The notes under the pieces: generated by a model
Told to the model about the DNA's origin: nothing
Database searches by the model: none
What the model saw: the letters and a program-made list of their open reading frames with translations, nothing else
Translations under genes and position numbers: made by a program
Shown here: one piece after another, positions 1-6,502 of the stretch
Layout: each line of letters starts with the position of its first letter
How positions within the stretch are numbered: the stretch's first letter is position 1
Source of the DNA: JBGTLA01 sp041744375
Lineage (GTDB): Bacteria > Actinomycetota > Acidimicrobiia > Spongiisociales > ZC4RG35
Length of the DNA stretch: 11,468 nucleotides
Reading direction: 5' to 3'
Assembly: GCA_041744375.1 (NCBI GenBank)
Contig: JBGTLA010000155.1
Coordinates: forward strand, 1-11,468

Positions 1-20
1 TCCCGGCCAATTGGCCGGGA
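1..20 (-). terminator. Perfect palindrome, possible transcription terminator
   Basis: Bases 1-8 (TCCCGGCC) and 13-20 (GGCCGGGA) are perfectly complementary around AATT, so the RNA would form an 8-bp GC-rich hairpin on either strand. It lies 29 bp beyond the stop of the minus-strand lipoprotein gene, the place expected for the terminator of that operon. The left window edge cuts off the bases where a U-run would be, so intrinsic termination cannot be confirmed. A protein-binding palindrome, or the terminator of a convergent gene outside the window, is also possible. Confidence 0.4.
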
Positions 21-48
21 ATGTCGCGCCAGAGCGAACAATTTGGGA

Positions 49-726
49 TTACCCCGGGGTACGCGTCACCCGTTCGATCAGCGCCAACAACGATTGATGG
101 GCGGACGAGGGCAGGTTCGGGTCGGCGGCGGCCACCAGAAGTGAGTCGGCCGACTGACCAAGGCGGGTTCGCACCACGGCCGCGTCGGGATTGGCCGACG
201 CAAGGACTGTCTCGACAGGAGCCAACAAACGCTCCGACAGCGTCGAGCCGAACGTGGCGAAGAGATCAATGACCCACGCGTCGTCTGTGCGCCGCACGAC
301 GAAGACTCTCGGGTCACCCTGTTCGGGAAGAACCGACACCATCACGAAATGTGAATGTCCCTGGGTGACCGACTCGCCCTCAGAGACGGTGACGCTCCCC
401 GGTGCGAAGCCATCCACTGTCTGAGCAAAGCCAGACCAGAAGTTGGAGCCCGTTTGGACAGCTTCGTCCGTCAGTGCTGCCACGACTTCGGTGGCGTTCG
501 CTCCCTCGACCAGGGTCAACAAGGCGGCCTGATCGAGGTCGGTGACATCGGCGGCGTCCTCGAAACGCCCCTCCTCGATGGCCGACAGCAAGTCCGAGAC
601 CACCTGGGCAGGGGCAGAGTCACTTCCCATGATCGTGGTGTCTGGTGACTCCTCGGCTCCAGTGCAGCCAACCAGTACCAGGGCCACGGCGCAGGCCACG
701 AGACGCGGCTGAAATGGCATCGACAT
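49..726 (-). CDS. Putative lipoprotein of unknown function
   Basis: A 225-aa protein beginning with a short hydrophobic signal that ends in a lipobox (L-V-G-C, Cys21). It is therefore probably cleaved by signal peptidase II and anchored by lipid to the outer face of the membrane. The mature part is soluble and acidic, with an Ala/Glu-rich helical first half and a strand-rich middle ending in a D-D-A-W-V-I-D-L stretch. That pattern recalls NTF2/SnoaL-like secreted domains, but I cannot assign a family. It follows the YdjM-like gene by 6 bp, so it is probably the last gene of the nif3 operon. A second Met at codon 3 (720) is an equally good start; neither has a clear Shine-Dalgarno site. Function unknown. 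Confidence 0.75.
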   Translation of the reverse strand: MSMPFQPRLVACAVALVLVGCTGAEESPDTTIMGSDSAPAQVVSDLLSAIEEGRFEDAADVTDLDQAALLTLVEGANATEVVAALTDEAVQTGSNFWSGFAQTVDGFAPGSVTVSEGESVTQGHSHFVMVSVLPEQGDPRVFVVRRTDDAWVIDLFATFGSTLSERLLAPVETVLASANPDAAVVRTRLGQSADSLLVAAADPNLPSSAHQSLLALIERVTRTPG

Positions 727-732
727 GGAACG

Positions 733-1260
733 CTAATAGGGCCCGCCGATCTCTCCCAGGCGACCCGTGCGCACCAGCATCGTCCGCCGGGCCGGTTCGG
801 CCAGACCGGCCGCCCGCCACAGCCACACCAGATAGGCGATTCCCAGGCCCTCCAGCAACCATCTCCCGGGATCACCGGTGGCCCGCTGCCAGGCCGCCGG
901 CCAGAACGCACTCCCTCCCATCTCCAGCCCCAGCCCGAATGCCGGCCACAGGAAGACCGAGGCGTTGGTCCACATCCCATCGACGAGAAGGTGCAACAGC
1001 CACCCCACCACCAGCGCCATCCACGCCCTTCGTCGCCGCCCCCGTCTCGTCGCCACCACGACTCCCACGGCCACAACGGTCGGCACCAAAAGCGAATGCG
1101 CCCACAGCTCGCCGCTGCTCCCGCCGACCACCGTCACGACGGCCAGGTCGATCAGGTCGGGCAGGATCACCCCGGCGGCGAGAAACCGCATGTCTACCTT
1201 CGGGTCGCGAAAGATCCAGCGGAACAGGAAGAAGACGGCGGCCAGGTTCCAGGCGAGCAC
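733..1260 (-). CDS. YdjM-like integral membrane protein (putative metal-dependent hydrolase family)
   Basis: A 175-aa hydrophobic protein with about four membrane segments. Polar motifs at membrane edges, L-P-D-L-I-D near residue 35, A-H-S-L-L near residue 55 and H-L-L-V-D near residue 90, are the His/Asp pattern of the YdjM / LexA-binding 'inner membrane-associated putative hydrolase' family; no activity is established for most members. The start is GTG at 1260, 6 bp after the zinc-ribbon gene stop, with no obvious Shine-Dalgarno site, which suggests translational coupling. The last residues lie 6 bp from the lipoprotein start. The family call rests on motif spacing only; a generic membrane protein cannot be excluded. 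Confidence 0.65.
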   Translation of the reverse strand: MLAWNLAAVFFLFRWIFRDPKVDMRFLAAGVILPDLIDLAVVTVVGGSSGELWAHSLLVPTVVAVGVVVATRRGRRRRAWMALVVGWLLHLLVDGMWTNASVFLWPAFGLGLEMGGSAFWPAAWQRATGDPGRWLLEGLGIAYLVWLWRAAGLAEPARRTMLVRTGRLGEIGGPY

Positions 1261-1266
1261 GCCGGC

Positions 1267-1974
1267 TCAGGGCACGAGGATACGCCGGCAGTGAACACAG
1301 CGGGGGGGTTCGGAGTCCCGGACCTGGATCTGCTCGGCCGGCGAGAGCCGCATGTGGCATCCTCCACAGATCCCGTCGTCGAGCCGACCCACTCCAACTC
1401 CCTCCTTGGTTGTGCGTAGCCTCTCGTACAGCGCAATGAGGTCCTCCGGCAGCGGAGCCATCGCCTCTACCTTCCGCTCTTCCTTACGCGCCAACTCGGC
1501 GTCGATGGAACGCCACTGCTCCGTGATCGCCGACTCCAGCTCGCCCTTTTCGGTCTCTAGCGTGTTCTGTTCGGAGGTGAGATCGGCCACCACCTGTCGG
1601 GCGGCGTCGAGTCTCTCCAACAAGGCGAGAACCCTCTCCTCGGAGGCTGATTTCTGGCCATGCAGAGATTGCACCTCGAGACGCATGTGCTCTGTCTCCC
1701 TGCCCGACATCCCGCCGGCGAACAATCGAGTTTCGTGCTCGGTGAGCTTGGCCTCCAGCATCTCCAGCTCCCCGTCGGCTTTGTCGGTGTCGAGCTCGAT
1801 CTGGCGAAGCTCGGCGGCGGCCGACTGCATTCGCTCGGAGAGGTCATCGAGCTGTTCTTGTGTACGCCGGTACGCCGCCAACTCCGGGAGCCCGGAACGC
1901 CTGGCCAGCAGCCGATCGATCTGGAGGTCGAGGTCTTGGACGTCCAACAGGTCGGCGAGAGCGGAGATCTCCAT
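1267..1974 (-). CDS. C4-type zinc-ribbon coiled-coil protein (COG1579-like)
   Basis: A 235-aa protein: residues ~1-185 form long heptad-rich helices (coiled-coil hairpin, rich in Glu, Leu, Arg and Gln), and the C-terminus is a zinc ribbon with Cys203-x2-Cys206 and Cys226-x2-Cys229. This is the architecture and length of the COG1579 family (Rv2229c in M. tuberculosis), proposed to bind nucleic acid or protein, without a settled function. I chose the ATG at 1974: it is 7 bp past the nif3-like stop, and the family normally begins close to the D-L-Q-D-L-D segment. An ATG at 2007 would add 11 residues that overlap the nif3 end in another frame. Adjacency to nif3 is a widespread bacterial gene pair. 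Confidence 0.9.
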   Translation of the reverse strand: MEISALADLLDVQDLDLQIDRLLARRSGLPELAAYRRTQEQLDDLSERMQSAAAELRQIELDTDKADGELEMLEAKLTEHETRLFAGGMSGRETEHMRLEVQSLHGQKSASEERVLALLERLDAARQVVADLTSEQNTLETEKGELESAITEQWRSIDAELARKEERKVEAMAPLPEDLIALYERLRTTKEGVGVGRLDDGICGGCHMRLSPAEQIQVRDSEPPRCVHCRRILVP

Positions 1975-1981
1975 GTGAGTG

Positions 1982-3088
1982 TCACGGTAGTGAGTTCGTC
2001 GAGACATCGACCCAGGGGCAAACCGGTCCTCCCGTCAGGTCGATCATCTCCAAATCGAGCGACGCCACCAGGTCCACCAAGCTCCTCATCCCGGGACGTT
2101 CGGTAGCGGCATGACCCGGGTCCACCACCGCCATTCCCATGTCCATCGCCGCGGTGGCGCGATGATGGTCCACGTCACCGGTGACGAGGGCGTCGGCTCC
2201 GGTTGCCACCGCCTCCTCCACAAAGGAGGATCCGGAACCGGGGACGACCGCCACCGTGGCGACAGGGCGCGCCGTCTCCCCCGCCACCCGCAGGGCCGCC
2301 CAACCCAACTCCTCGCCGGCCTTGGCCGCCAGAGCTCCCACCGTTCCCTGCCAGGAGCCCACCCGACCTATGAAGCCGTGGTTGGAAGCCACGTCGAACA
2401 CGTCGAATGCGGGCTCCTCGTAGGGATGGGCGGTGACGAGCGCGGCGACGACACGACCGACGGAATGGCGGAGAGCCAGCATCTCTACCCTTATCTCAGG
2501 TTCAACGTTGAAGTGCCCGGCCTCCCCGGTGACCGGTGCCGATCCCGCCCCGGCCCGAAACGTCCCTTCCCCGGCTATCCGGAACGAGCAGGTCTTGTAG
2601 TTGCCGATTCGCCCGGCACCGGCGGCAGCCATGGCCGAGGTGATGGTGGCCACCGCATCGGGCGGGACGAAGGTCACCACCTTGACCTGCTCGCCTCCTG
2701 TCACCGGCCCGAAGGGCGAGCTGTCGGTCACCCCAAGAGCAGTCGCCAAAGCATCGGCGGTGCCGCCCGGAGTTGCATCGAGGTCGGTGTGGCTGACCAC
2801 GAGAGAGATTCCGGCGCGCACCAACCTCCAGGCCCGACCATGCGGCGTGCCTCCGGAAACGAGGCGGGTAGTGGGTCGAAAGAGGAGGGGGTGATAGGAG
2901 ACCACCAGGTCGGGTGGGTCGTCGACGAGGCGGGCGGTGGCAATTTCGGTCACCTCGTGACACACGGCCACTCGTCGCACTTCCTGGGCGGGGTCCCCCA
3001 ACTGAAGTCCCACCGGATCCCATGCTGCAGCCTTGTCAGGTCGGGTCAGGATGGCCAGGGACTCAACGACTTCGGCAACGGTGGGCAT
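1982..3088 (-). CDS. Nif3-like dinuclear metal-centre hexameric protein
   Basis: A 368-aa protein of the NIF3/YqfO/YbgI family, which forms toroidal hexamers holding two metal ions per subunit. The role is uncertain; GTP cyclohydrolase I type 2 names are inherited annotations. Visible metal-site motifs are S-Y-H-P (Tyr65, His66), S-H-T-D-L-D (His100, Asp104) and, near the C-terminus, D-P-G-H-A-A-T-E (His326, Glu330). Many bacterial members have two His at 65-66; the S-Y-H-P form here resembles the eukaryotic NIF3L1 version. The length matches forms with a central PII/CutA-like insert. I chose the ATG at 3088 because the family begins near the T-V-x-E-V-V-E segment; upstream in-frame ATGs at 3121 and 3172 would add unconserved residues overlapping the repeats. 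Confidence 0.9.
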   Translation of the reverse strand: MPTVAEVVESLAILTRPDKAAAWDPVGLQLGDPAQEVRRVAVCHEVTEIATARLVDDPPDLVVSYHPLLFRPTTRLVSGGTPHGRAWRLVRAGISLVVSHTDLDATPGGTADALATALGVTDSSPFGPVTGGEQVKVVTFVPPDAVATITSAMAAAGAGRIGNYKTCSFRIAGEGTFRAGAGSAPVTGEAGHFNVEPEIRVEMLALRHSVGRVVAALVTAHPYEEPAFDVFDVASNHGFIGRVGSWQGTVGALAAKAGEELGWAALRVAGETARPVATVAVVPGSGSSFVEEAVATGADALVTGDVDHHRATAAMDMGMAVVDPGHAATERPGMRSLVDLVASLDLEMIDLTGGPVCPWVDVSTNSLP

Positions 3089-3133
3089 GACTGCGATCTT
3101 AGGGACCGACGGCACCCTCATTCGGCCGTCCCG

Positions 3134-3159
3134 AAAGTGTTGGCCAAAAAGTGTTGGCC
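3134..3159. repeat. Tandem direct repeat of AAAGTGTTGGCC
   Basis: Two perfect copies of AAAGTGTTGGCC lie at 3134-3145 and 3148-3159, offset by 14 bp. They are upstream of the nif3-like start and overlap the hairpin described separately. They could be a paired protein-binding site or the result of a local duplication; the sequence alone does not decide. Confidence 0.7.
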
Positions 3160-3189
3160 GAGAAACCCGCAAGGAGCTCCTCGGCCAAC
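3146..3189 (-). terminator. Candidate attenuator or small-RNA terminator hairpin upstream of nif3
   Basis: Read on the minus strand, GTTGGCCGAG (3189-3180) pairs perfectly with CTCGGCCAAC (3162-3153) across a 17-nt loop; two bases later comes TTTTT (3150-3146). That has the form of an intrinsic terminator, with a longer loop than usual. The second arm can instead pair with the next repeat: GGCCAA (3159-3154) with TTGGCC (3147-3142), a 6-bp stem with a 6-nt loop. The two structures are mutually exclusive. No known riboswitch or T-box core is recognisable upstream, so the trigger, if any, is unknown. Confidence 0.4.
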
Positions 3190-3360
3190 GACGGAATCAT
3201 TGCATCCAGTTCCCCGGGGCGCAACCGAGAACGCAAGTTGTTTTTCGCGTTTTCGTGCAGTCCCCGACGGCTCTCCAACCCTTCCCCATTCGATGGCGAC
3301 AGTTCTCTAGGGTGCGATGGTGTGGCACGTGAAAATGAACCGCCATGCGTGGCGTGAGAC

Positions 3361-4371
3361 ATGACGCTTGCCGTGGCCCTGCTCTCGATCGGCCTCGCCT
3401 CGTTGGTGGTGCTCTTCGCCGGCCCCCGCATGGTGGCTATCGCCGATCGTCTCGCCGACGTCACCGGATTGGGAGAGGCGATCGTGGGCGCCGTCCTCGT
3501 CGGAGCAGCCACCTCCCTGCCAGATCTCGTGGCCACCGTCACTCCGGCCGTGAACGGTTTCCCGGACCTGGCGGTTGGCAATGCCTTGGGCGGAGTGCTC
3601 GCCCAGACGGCATTCCTGGCCGTCATCGACCTCTCATACCGGCGTGCCAACCTCGAGCACGCTGCTGCTTCACTTCCCAATCTGATGCAGGCCGGCTTGC
3701 TGATCACGCTCCTTTCCACCGTTCTCCTCTTGCTTCATGCCCCCACTGTGACGATCTGGGGGATCCACCCGGGAACCATCGCCCTCCCGGTGATATATCT
3801 CTATGGGCTGCGGTTGGTGAGTATGTCCGAGCAGGCACCAATGTGGCGACCCCGCCCCACTTCTGAGACCCGCAGCGACGAACCCGACGAGCAAACCGCA
3901 ACAGGCCCGGTGGTGAGATCCCTCATCTTGCGCTTCGCGATGTTCGGCGCCCTCCTGGCAGCCGCCGGTTACGCCCTGGGGCGAGGCGGAGAGTCGCTCG
4001 TAGCCGTGACAGGGTTGTCCCAGTCGATGGTGGGGGCGTTCATCACTGGGGCTGCTTCGTCGCTCGCCGAACTGGTGGTTGGAGTCGCCGCCGTGCGAAG
4101 AGGGGCTCTCACGTTGGCGGTGGGCAATGTCATCGGCGGCAACGCCTTCGACACGATGCTGGTGGGAGTGGCCGACGTCGCCTACCGCGACGGCTCTGTC
4201 TACTCACAGGTGGAGAGCGACCAGACCATCTTCGTCGGTATCGCCCTCCTCATGACGGCCGTGCTCGTGATGGGCTTGCTCCGTCGACAGCGCCATGGAA
4301 TCGGCAACATCGGCAGCGAGAGCGCCATCATCCTTGTCCTCTACGCCCTGGGGATTGGTCTCGTCCTCTGA
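3361..4371 (+). CDS. Calcium/cation antiporter (CaCA) family membrane protein, atypical
   Basis: A 336-aa protein with about ten membrane segments in two homologous halves joined by a hydrophilic loop (residues ~157-182). Each half carries a CaCA alpha-repeat: residues ~37-83 (T-S-L-P-D, then G-N-A-L-G-G-V) and ~218-266 (S-S-L-A-E-L, then G-N-V-I-G-G-N). In the known Na+/Ca2+ exchangers these loops give the ion-binding acidic and Asn residues. Here the first acidic residue is Asp55 rather than Glu, the second repeat has Ala236 in place of the usual Pro before Glu237, and the first repeat lacks the Asn of G-S-N. It probably exchanges a cation, but the ion is not predictable. The ATG at 3361 follows an in-frame stop two codons upstream; the Shine-Dalgarno site is weak. 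Confidence 0.8.
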   Translation: MTLAVALLSIGLASLVVLFAGPRMVAIADRLADVTGLGEAIVGAVLVGAATSLPDLVATVTPAVNGFPDLAVGNALGGVLAQTAFLAVIDLSYRRANLEHAAASLPNLMQAGLLITLLSTVLLLLHAPTVTIWGIHPGTIALPVIYLYGLRLVSMSEQAPMWRPRPTSETRSDEPDEQTATGPVVRSLILRFAMFGALLAAAGYALGRGGESLVAVTGLSQSMVGAFITGAASSLAELVVGVAAVRRGALTLAVGNVIGGNAFDTMLVGVADVAYRDGSVYSQVESDQTIFVGIALLMTAVLVMGLLRRQRHGIGNIGSESAIILVLYALGIGLVL

Positions 4372-4610
4372 TCTCGCCCCCCAAGAGAGGTGAAGCGGCG
4401 AGGCGGCATCCGCAGAAGACGTGCCCGATAGTTTCTCCGGGTTGCCAACTGACAACGGTGTTTAACCGTGTTCAACAAAAAACCCCCACATTCCACGACA
4501 AGGTCCCCTGCGACCTTTCTAGAGTCCACCCCGGACAAAATGAGAGTCGACCGATGTATTGGATCGGAAGCTTCGATGGATCGGCCAAGTCGGACGCGGG
4601 AGGTGTCTGA
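4372..4610 (+). promoter_or_regulatory. Leader and promoter region of the ammonium transporter operon
   Basis: The 239-bp gap before amt holds several symmetrical elements: GTTG-N8-CAAC (4441-4456), ACGGT-GTTTA-ACCGT (4455-4469) with TTCAAC right after it (4471-4476), AAGGTC-N6-GACCTT (4500-4517), and CCGAT-N7-ATCGG (4551-4567). The cluster at 4441-4476 sits in an A/T-richer stretch and looks like an operator, possibly for a nitrogen regulator. It does not match the actinobacterial GlnR box well enough to name it. AAGGTC-N6-GACCTT followed by TCT could instead be a weak terminator for the antiporter gene. The transporter Shine-Dalgarno site GGGAGGTG is at 4598-4605. Confidence 0.45.
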
Positions 4611-4614
4611 ATGA
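4540..4614 (+). CDS. Possible 24-aa upstream ORF overlapping the amt start
   Basis: ATG at 4540 opens a 24-codon frame whose TGA (4612-4614) overlaps the amt ATG (4611) as ATGA, the usual signature of translational coupling. The peptide is hydrophilic (Arg, Ser, Glu), has no run of a single amino acid, and contains the amt Shine-Dalgarno site within its codons. There is no Shine-Dalgarno site before its own ATG. A frame this short is common by chance in GC-rich DNA, so it is listed only as a possible leader peptide. Confidence 0.2.
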   Translation: MRVDRCIGSEASMDRPSRTREVSE

Positions 4615-6014
4615 TTCTGGCGCAGGCAACGATCGAAGAGCAACTCGCTCTCGATTCGGCGATCCTCGCCGAGCAGTTCTATTTCTTCACCGTGGCGATC
4701 ATGTGGCTCATCCATGTGGGGTTCATGTCGTACGAGGCCGGCGCCAGCCGCCGGAAGAACGTCATGTCGACCGCCATGAAGAACATCCTCACGATCGCGG
4801 TGGTGACCCCGACGTTCTACTACTTCGGATGGTGGATATACGGCTGCCTCCAGCAGGGGTTCATCCCCTCGAGCAGCACCGACGAGTTCTACGGTGCGTT
4901 CTGCGCCTCCACCTATCCGTGGTCCGCAAACATGGGGCCCAACCTGTCGGACAACATCACCGGAGTGTTCTGGGCGGCCTTCCTGCTCTTCTCATGGACG
5001 ACGGCGTCGATCATGTCGGGGGCGGTCATCGAGCGTATCCGCATCTCGGCATACCTGGTCCTCGCCGGAATCTTGGGGTCGGTGGTGTGGATCCTGGATG
5101 CGGCCTGGGGTTGGAGCGCCGGGGGATGGCTCATCCGCCACTTCGGGTTCCACGACGCCATCGCCTCCGGGGTAGTCCATGGCGTAGCCGGCGTGTTTAC
5201 CCTCGGGGTGCTGATCAACCTGGGGCCCCGGATCGGAAAGTATGGAAAGGGCGGGGTGGTACGGAGTTTCAAACCCCACAACCTCCACCTGACCCTCATG
5301 GGCCTCATGTTGATCTTCACGGGCTTCTACGCCTTCTATGCGGCCTGCCTCGTCATCCAGTCGACGGCCTTCCCCGGTTGGGGCAATATCTACCTGTCCC
5401 CGGCCACCTTGTCGGCCATCACGTTCACGATCACGATCGGGTTCGCCGGCGGGTTCACGGGCGGTTATTTCGCCTCCAAGGGTGACCCGTTCTGGACGGT
5501 ATCGGGTGGTCTGGCCGGTGTGATCTCGGTCTCGGCCGGAGCCGACATCTACGCACCGTCGCTCGTGTACCTTCTCTCCATCTTCGGTGGCGCCTTCGCC
5601 TACTGGGCGGGCATGTGGATCGACAAGAGACTGCGCATCGACGATGCCGTGGGAGCGGTGGCGGTTCACGGTGCGGCCGGATTCCTCGGTTTGCTCTATG
5701 TAGGGATCTTCGCCGCCGGGTTCCCCACCGGGGTGGACAACGTCAATTCATCCCTGCTCGGCCAGCTGGTGGGGATGCTCACCTTCTTCGCCCTCGCCTT
5801 CATACCGGGATACGGTGTCTCCTTGATTCTCAAGAAGCTCAACCTGTTGCGGGTCCCCCCCGAGGTGGAGGTGGCCGGCCTCGACCGCGCCGAGTTCGAC
5901 ACGGACTTCTACCCGGAGTTCTCTCAGCTCGAAGAGGTCATCGTCCTAGAAGACGGCCGGGAGGTGCCGGCGGGCCCGATCCTGGCGGAGGACTACCACA
6001 GCCTGGTGAGGTGA
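4611..6014 (+). CDS. amt: Ammonium transporter, Amt/MEP/Rh family
   Basis: A 467-aa protein with about 11 membrane segments. It should form trimers in the cytoplasmic membrane and conduct ammonium (and its analogue methylammonium). The pore signature is complete: Asp182 (equivalent to E. coli AmtB Asp160), His190 in G-V-V-H-G and His353 in A-V-H-G-A-A-G, the twin pore histidines. The C-terminal tail keeps the family's L-R-V...E-V-x-G-L-D but then reads E-F-D-T-D-F-Y-P-E instead of the usual E-H-G-E-x-A-Y, and extends further. In E. coli and plant homologues this tail mediates gating and PII contact. ATG 4611 is preceded by GGGAGGTG at 5-nt spacing. No glnK follows; three tiny membrane protein genes do. 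Placement next to GMAS/GlnT and split glutamate synthase genes suggests that it supplies their substrate. Confidence 0.95.
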   Translation: MILAQATIEEQLALDSAILAEQFYFFTVAIMWLIHVGFMSYEAGASRRKNVMSTAMKNILTIAVVTPTFYYFGWWIYGCLQQGFIPSSSTDEFYGAFCASTYPWSANMGPNLSDNITGVFWAAFLLFSWTTASIMSGAVIERIRISAYLVLAGILGSVVWILDAAWGWSAGGWLIRHFGFHDAIASGVVHGVAGVFTLGVLINLGPRIGKYGKGGVVRSFKPHNLHLTLMGLMLIFTGFYAFYAACLVIQSTAFPGWGNIYLSPATLSAITFTITIGFAGGFTGGYFASKGDPFWTVSGGLAGVISVSAGADIYAPSLVYLLSIFGGAFAYWAGMWIDKRLRIDDAVGAVAVHGAAGFLGLLYVGIFAAGFPTGVDNVNSSLLGQLVGMLTFFALAFIPGYGVSLILKKLNLLRVPPEVEVAGLDRAEFDTDFYPEFSQLEEVIVLEDGREVPAGPILAEDYHSLVR

Positions 6015-6020
6015 TCGGCG

Positions 6021-6149
6021 ATGATGGAACTGATCGTGGCAATGGCGGGCATGTACGTGGTCGTCGCCGCCGCCGGAATCTGGATGCGAAACAAGAGACG
6101 CCGCCTGACTGCCCCCGAAAGCGCGGGCGAACGAGGAGGAATCGACTGA
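6021..6149 (+). CDS. Small single-span membrane protein, 42 aa
   Basis: ATG 6021 (or the adjacent ATG 6024) opens a 42-codon frame ending at TGA 6147-6149. A strong Shine-Dalgarno site GAGGTGA (6008-6014) overlaps the amt stop and lies 6 nt before the start, so translation should follow amt directly. Residues ~3-22 form one hydrophobic helix, followed by R-N-K-R-R-R, which by the positive-inside rule puts the C-terminus in the cytoplasm, and a short polar tail. The size and layout resemble small accessory subunits of membrane complexes (CydX, CcoS, KdpF or MetS type), but there is no recognisable homology. I infer a partner for Amt or for the next two small proteins; the function is unknown. 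Confidence 0.75.
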   Translation: MMELIVAMAGMYVVVAAAGIWMRNKRRRLTAPESAGERGGID

Positions 6150-6150
6150 C

Positions 6151-6378
6151 ATGGACACGTTTCCCTTTGACAGCTGGGATGAGGCCATCGCCGCGGCTCA
6201 GGAAGTGGGCGCCGGGTACTTCACGTTCGGGCCCGGTGGGAACACGGCCACCATCATCCTGACCCTCCTGGGCTTCTTGGCCATGGTGGCCACAATCGTG
6301 GCCGGTGTGGTACTCGAGGATCGGAGATTGACAGAGCACGCCCAGCGTCTGGAGTTCGAGGTGAAGAATGGCCGGTAA
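6151..6378 (+). CDS. Small membrane protein, 75 aa, amt-linked
   Basis: A 75-aa protein starting at 6151, two bases after the preceding stop, with GAGGAGGA (6133-6140) as Shine-Dalgarno site 10 nt upstream. Layout: an acidic, aromatic N-terminal ~30 residues (F-P-F-D-S-W-D-E; then G-Y-F-T-F-G-P-G-G), one hydrophobic helix at ~33-55, and a charged C-terminal helix (E-D-R-R-L-T-E-H-A-Q-R-L-E-F-E-V-K). The charged tail is probably cytoplasmic. It overlaps the next small gene by 11 bp. I do not recognise a family. The conserved-looking N-terminal loop and the strong translation signals argue that it is a real gene and probably a subunit of an Amt-associated complex. Confidence 0.8.
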   Translation: MDTFPFDSWDEAIAAAQEVGAGYFTFGPGGNTATIILTLLGFLAMVATIVAGVVLEDRRLTEHAQRLEFEVKNGR

Positions 6379-6490
6379 GCAGATCGATTTTCCCCCAGAT
6401 CAGACCCACTCCCCCAAGCTGGGGATGGTCTTGATGGTCGTGTCGCTAGTGGCGACCGCCCTCGTGGTTATCGCCATCTTCACCCTCTAG
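6368..6490 (+). CDS. Small single-span membrane protein, 40 aa
   Basis: ATG 6368 lies inside the end of the 75-aa gene (11-bp overlap) and is preceded by GAGGTG (6358-6363) at 4-nt spacing; the frame ends at TAG 6488-6490. The 40 residues are a polar, Pro-containing N-terminus (about 17 residues ending in S-P-K) followed by one hydrophobic helix that runs to the last residue. It thus has its helix at the C-terminal end, the reverse of the 42-aa protein. The overlap suggests translational coupling and fixed stoichiometry with the 75-aa protein. Small subunits of sodium symporters such as MetS have a comparable size, but I see no sequence match to name it. Confidence 0.75.
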   Translation: MAGKQIDFPPDQTHSPKLGMVLMVVSLVATALVVIAIFTL

Positions 6491-6502
6491 GGAACCTCGT
6501 AG

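Larger units (their letters stand above)
3089..3360. promoter_or_regulatory. Divergent intergenic region between nif3-like and antiporter genes
   Basis: This 272-bp gap must contain promoters for both directions, but I see no convincing sigma70-type -35/-10 pair. It holds a tandem 12-bp repeat, a minus-sense hairpin with a T-run, and A/T-richer stretches around 3240-3256. Reading frames remain open through it on both strands (for example minus 3099 upstream), but their third-position GC is lower than in the neighbouring genes and no start has a good Shine-Dalgarno site. I do not call a protein gene here. Confidence 0.5.

Noticed and set aside
3099..3357. Minus-strand frame (up to ~59 codons from a TTG) ending 11 bp before the nif3-like ATG, and a plus-strand 68-codon frame over the same bases
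   Set aside because: Third-position GC is below that of neighbouring genes, no well-spaced Shine-Dalgarno site precedes any start, and the bases are better explained by the repeats and hairpin. Conservation in relatives could revive the minus-strand frame.
4559..5485. Long alternative plus frame over amt, and similar long Arg/Pro-rich frames over the synthetase and nif3 genes
   Set aside because: Composition is typical of out-of-frame GC-rich DNA, with no motifs, and each overlaps a gene with clear family motifs.
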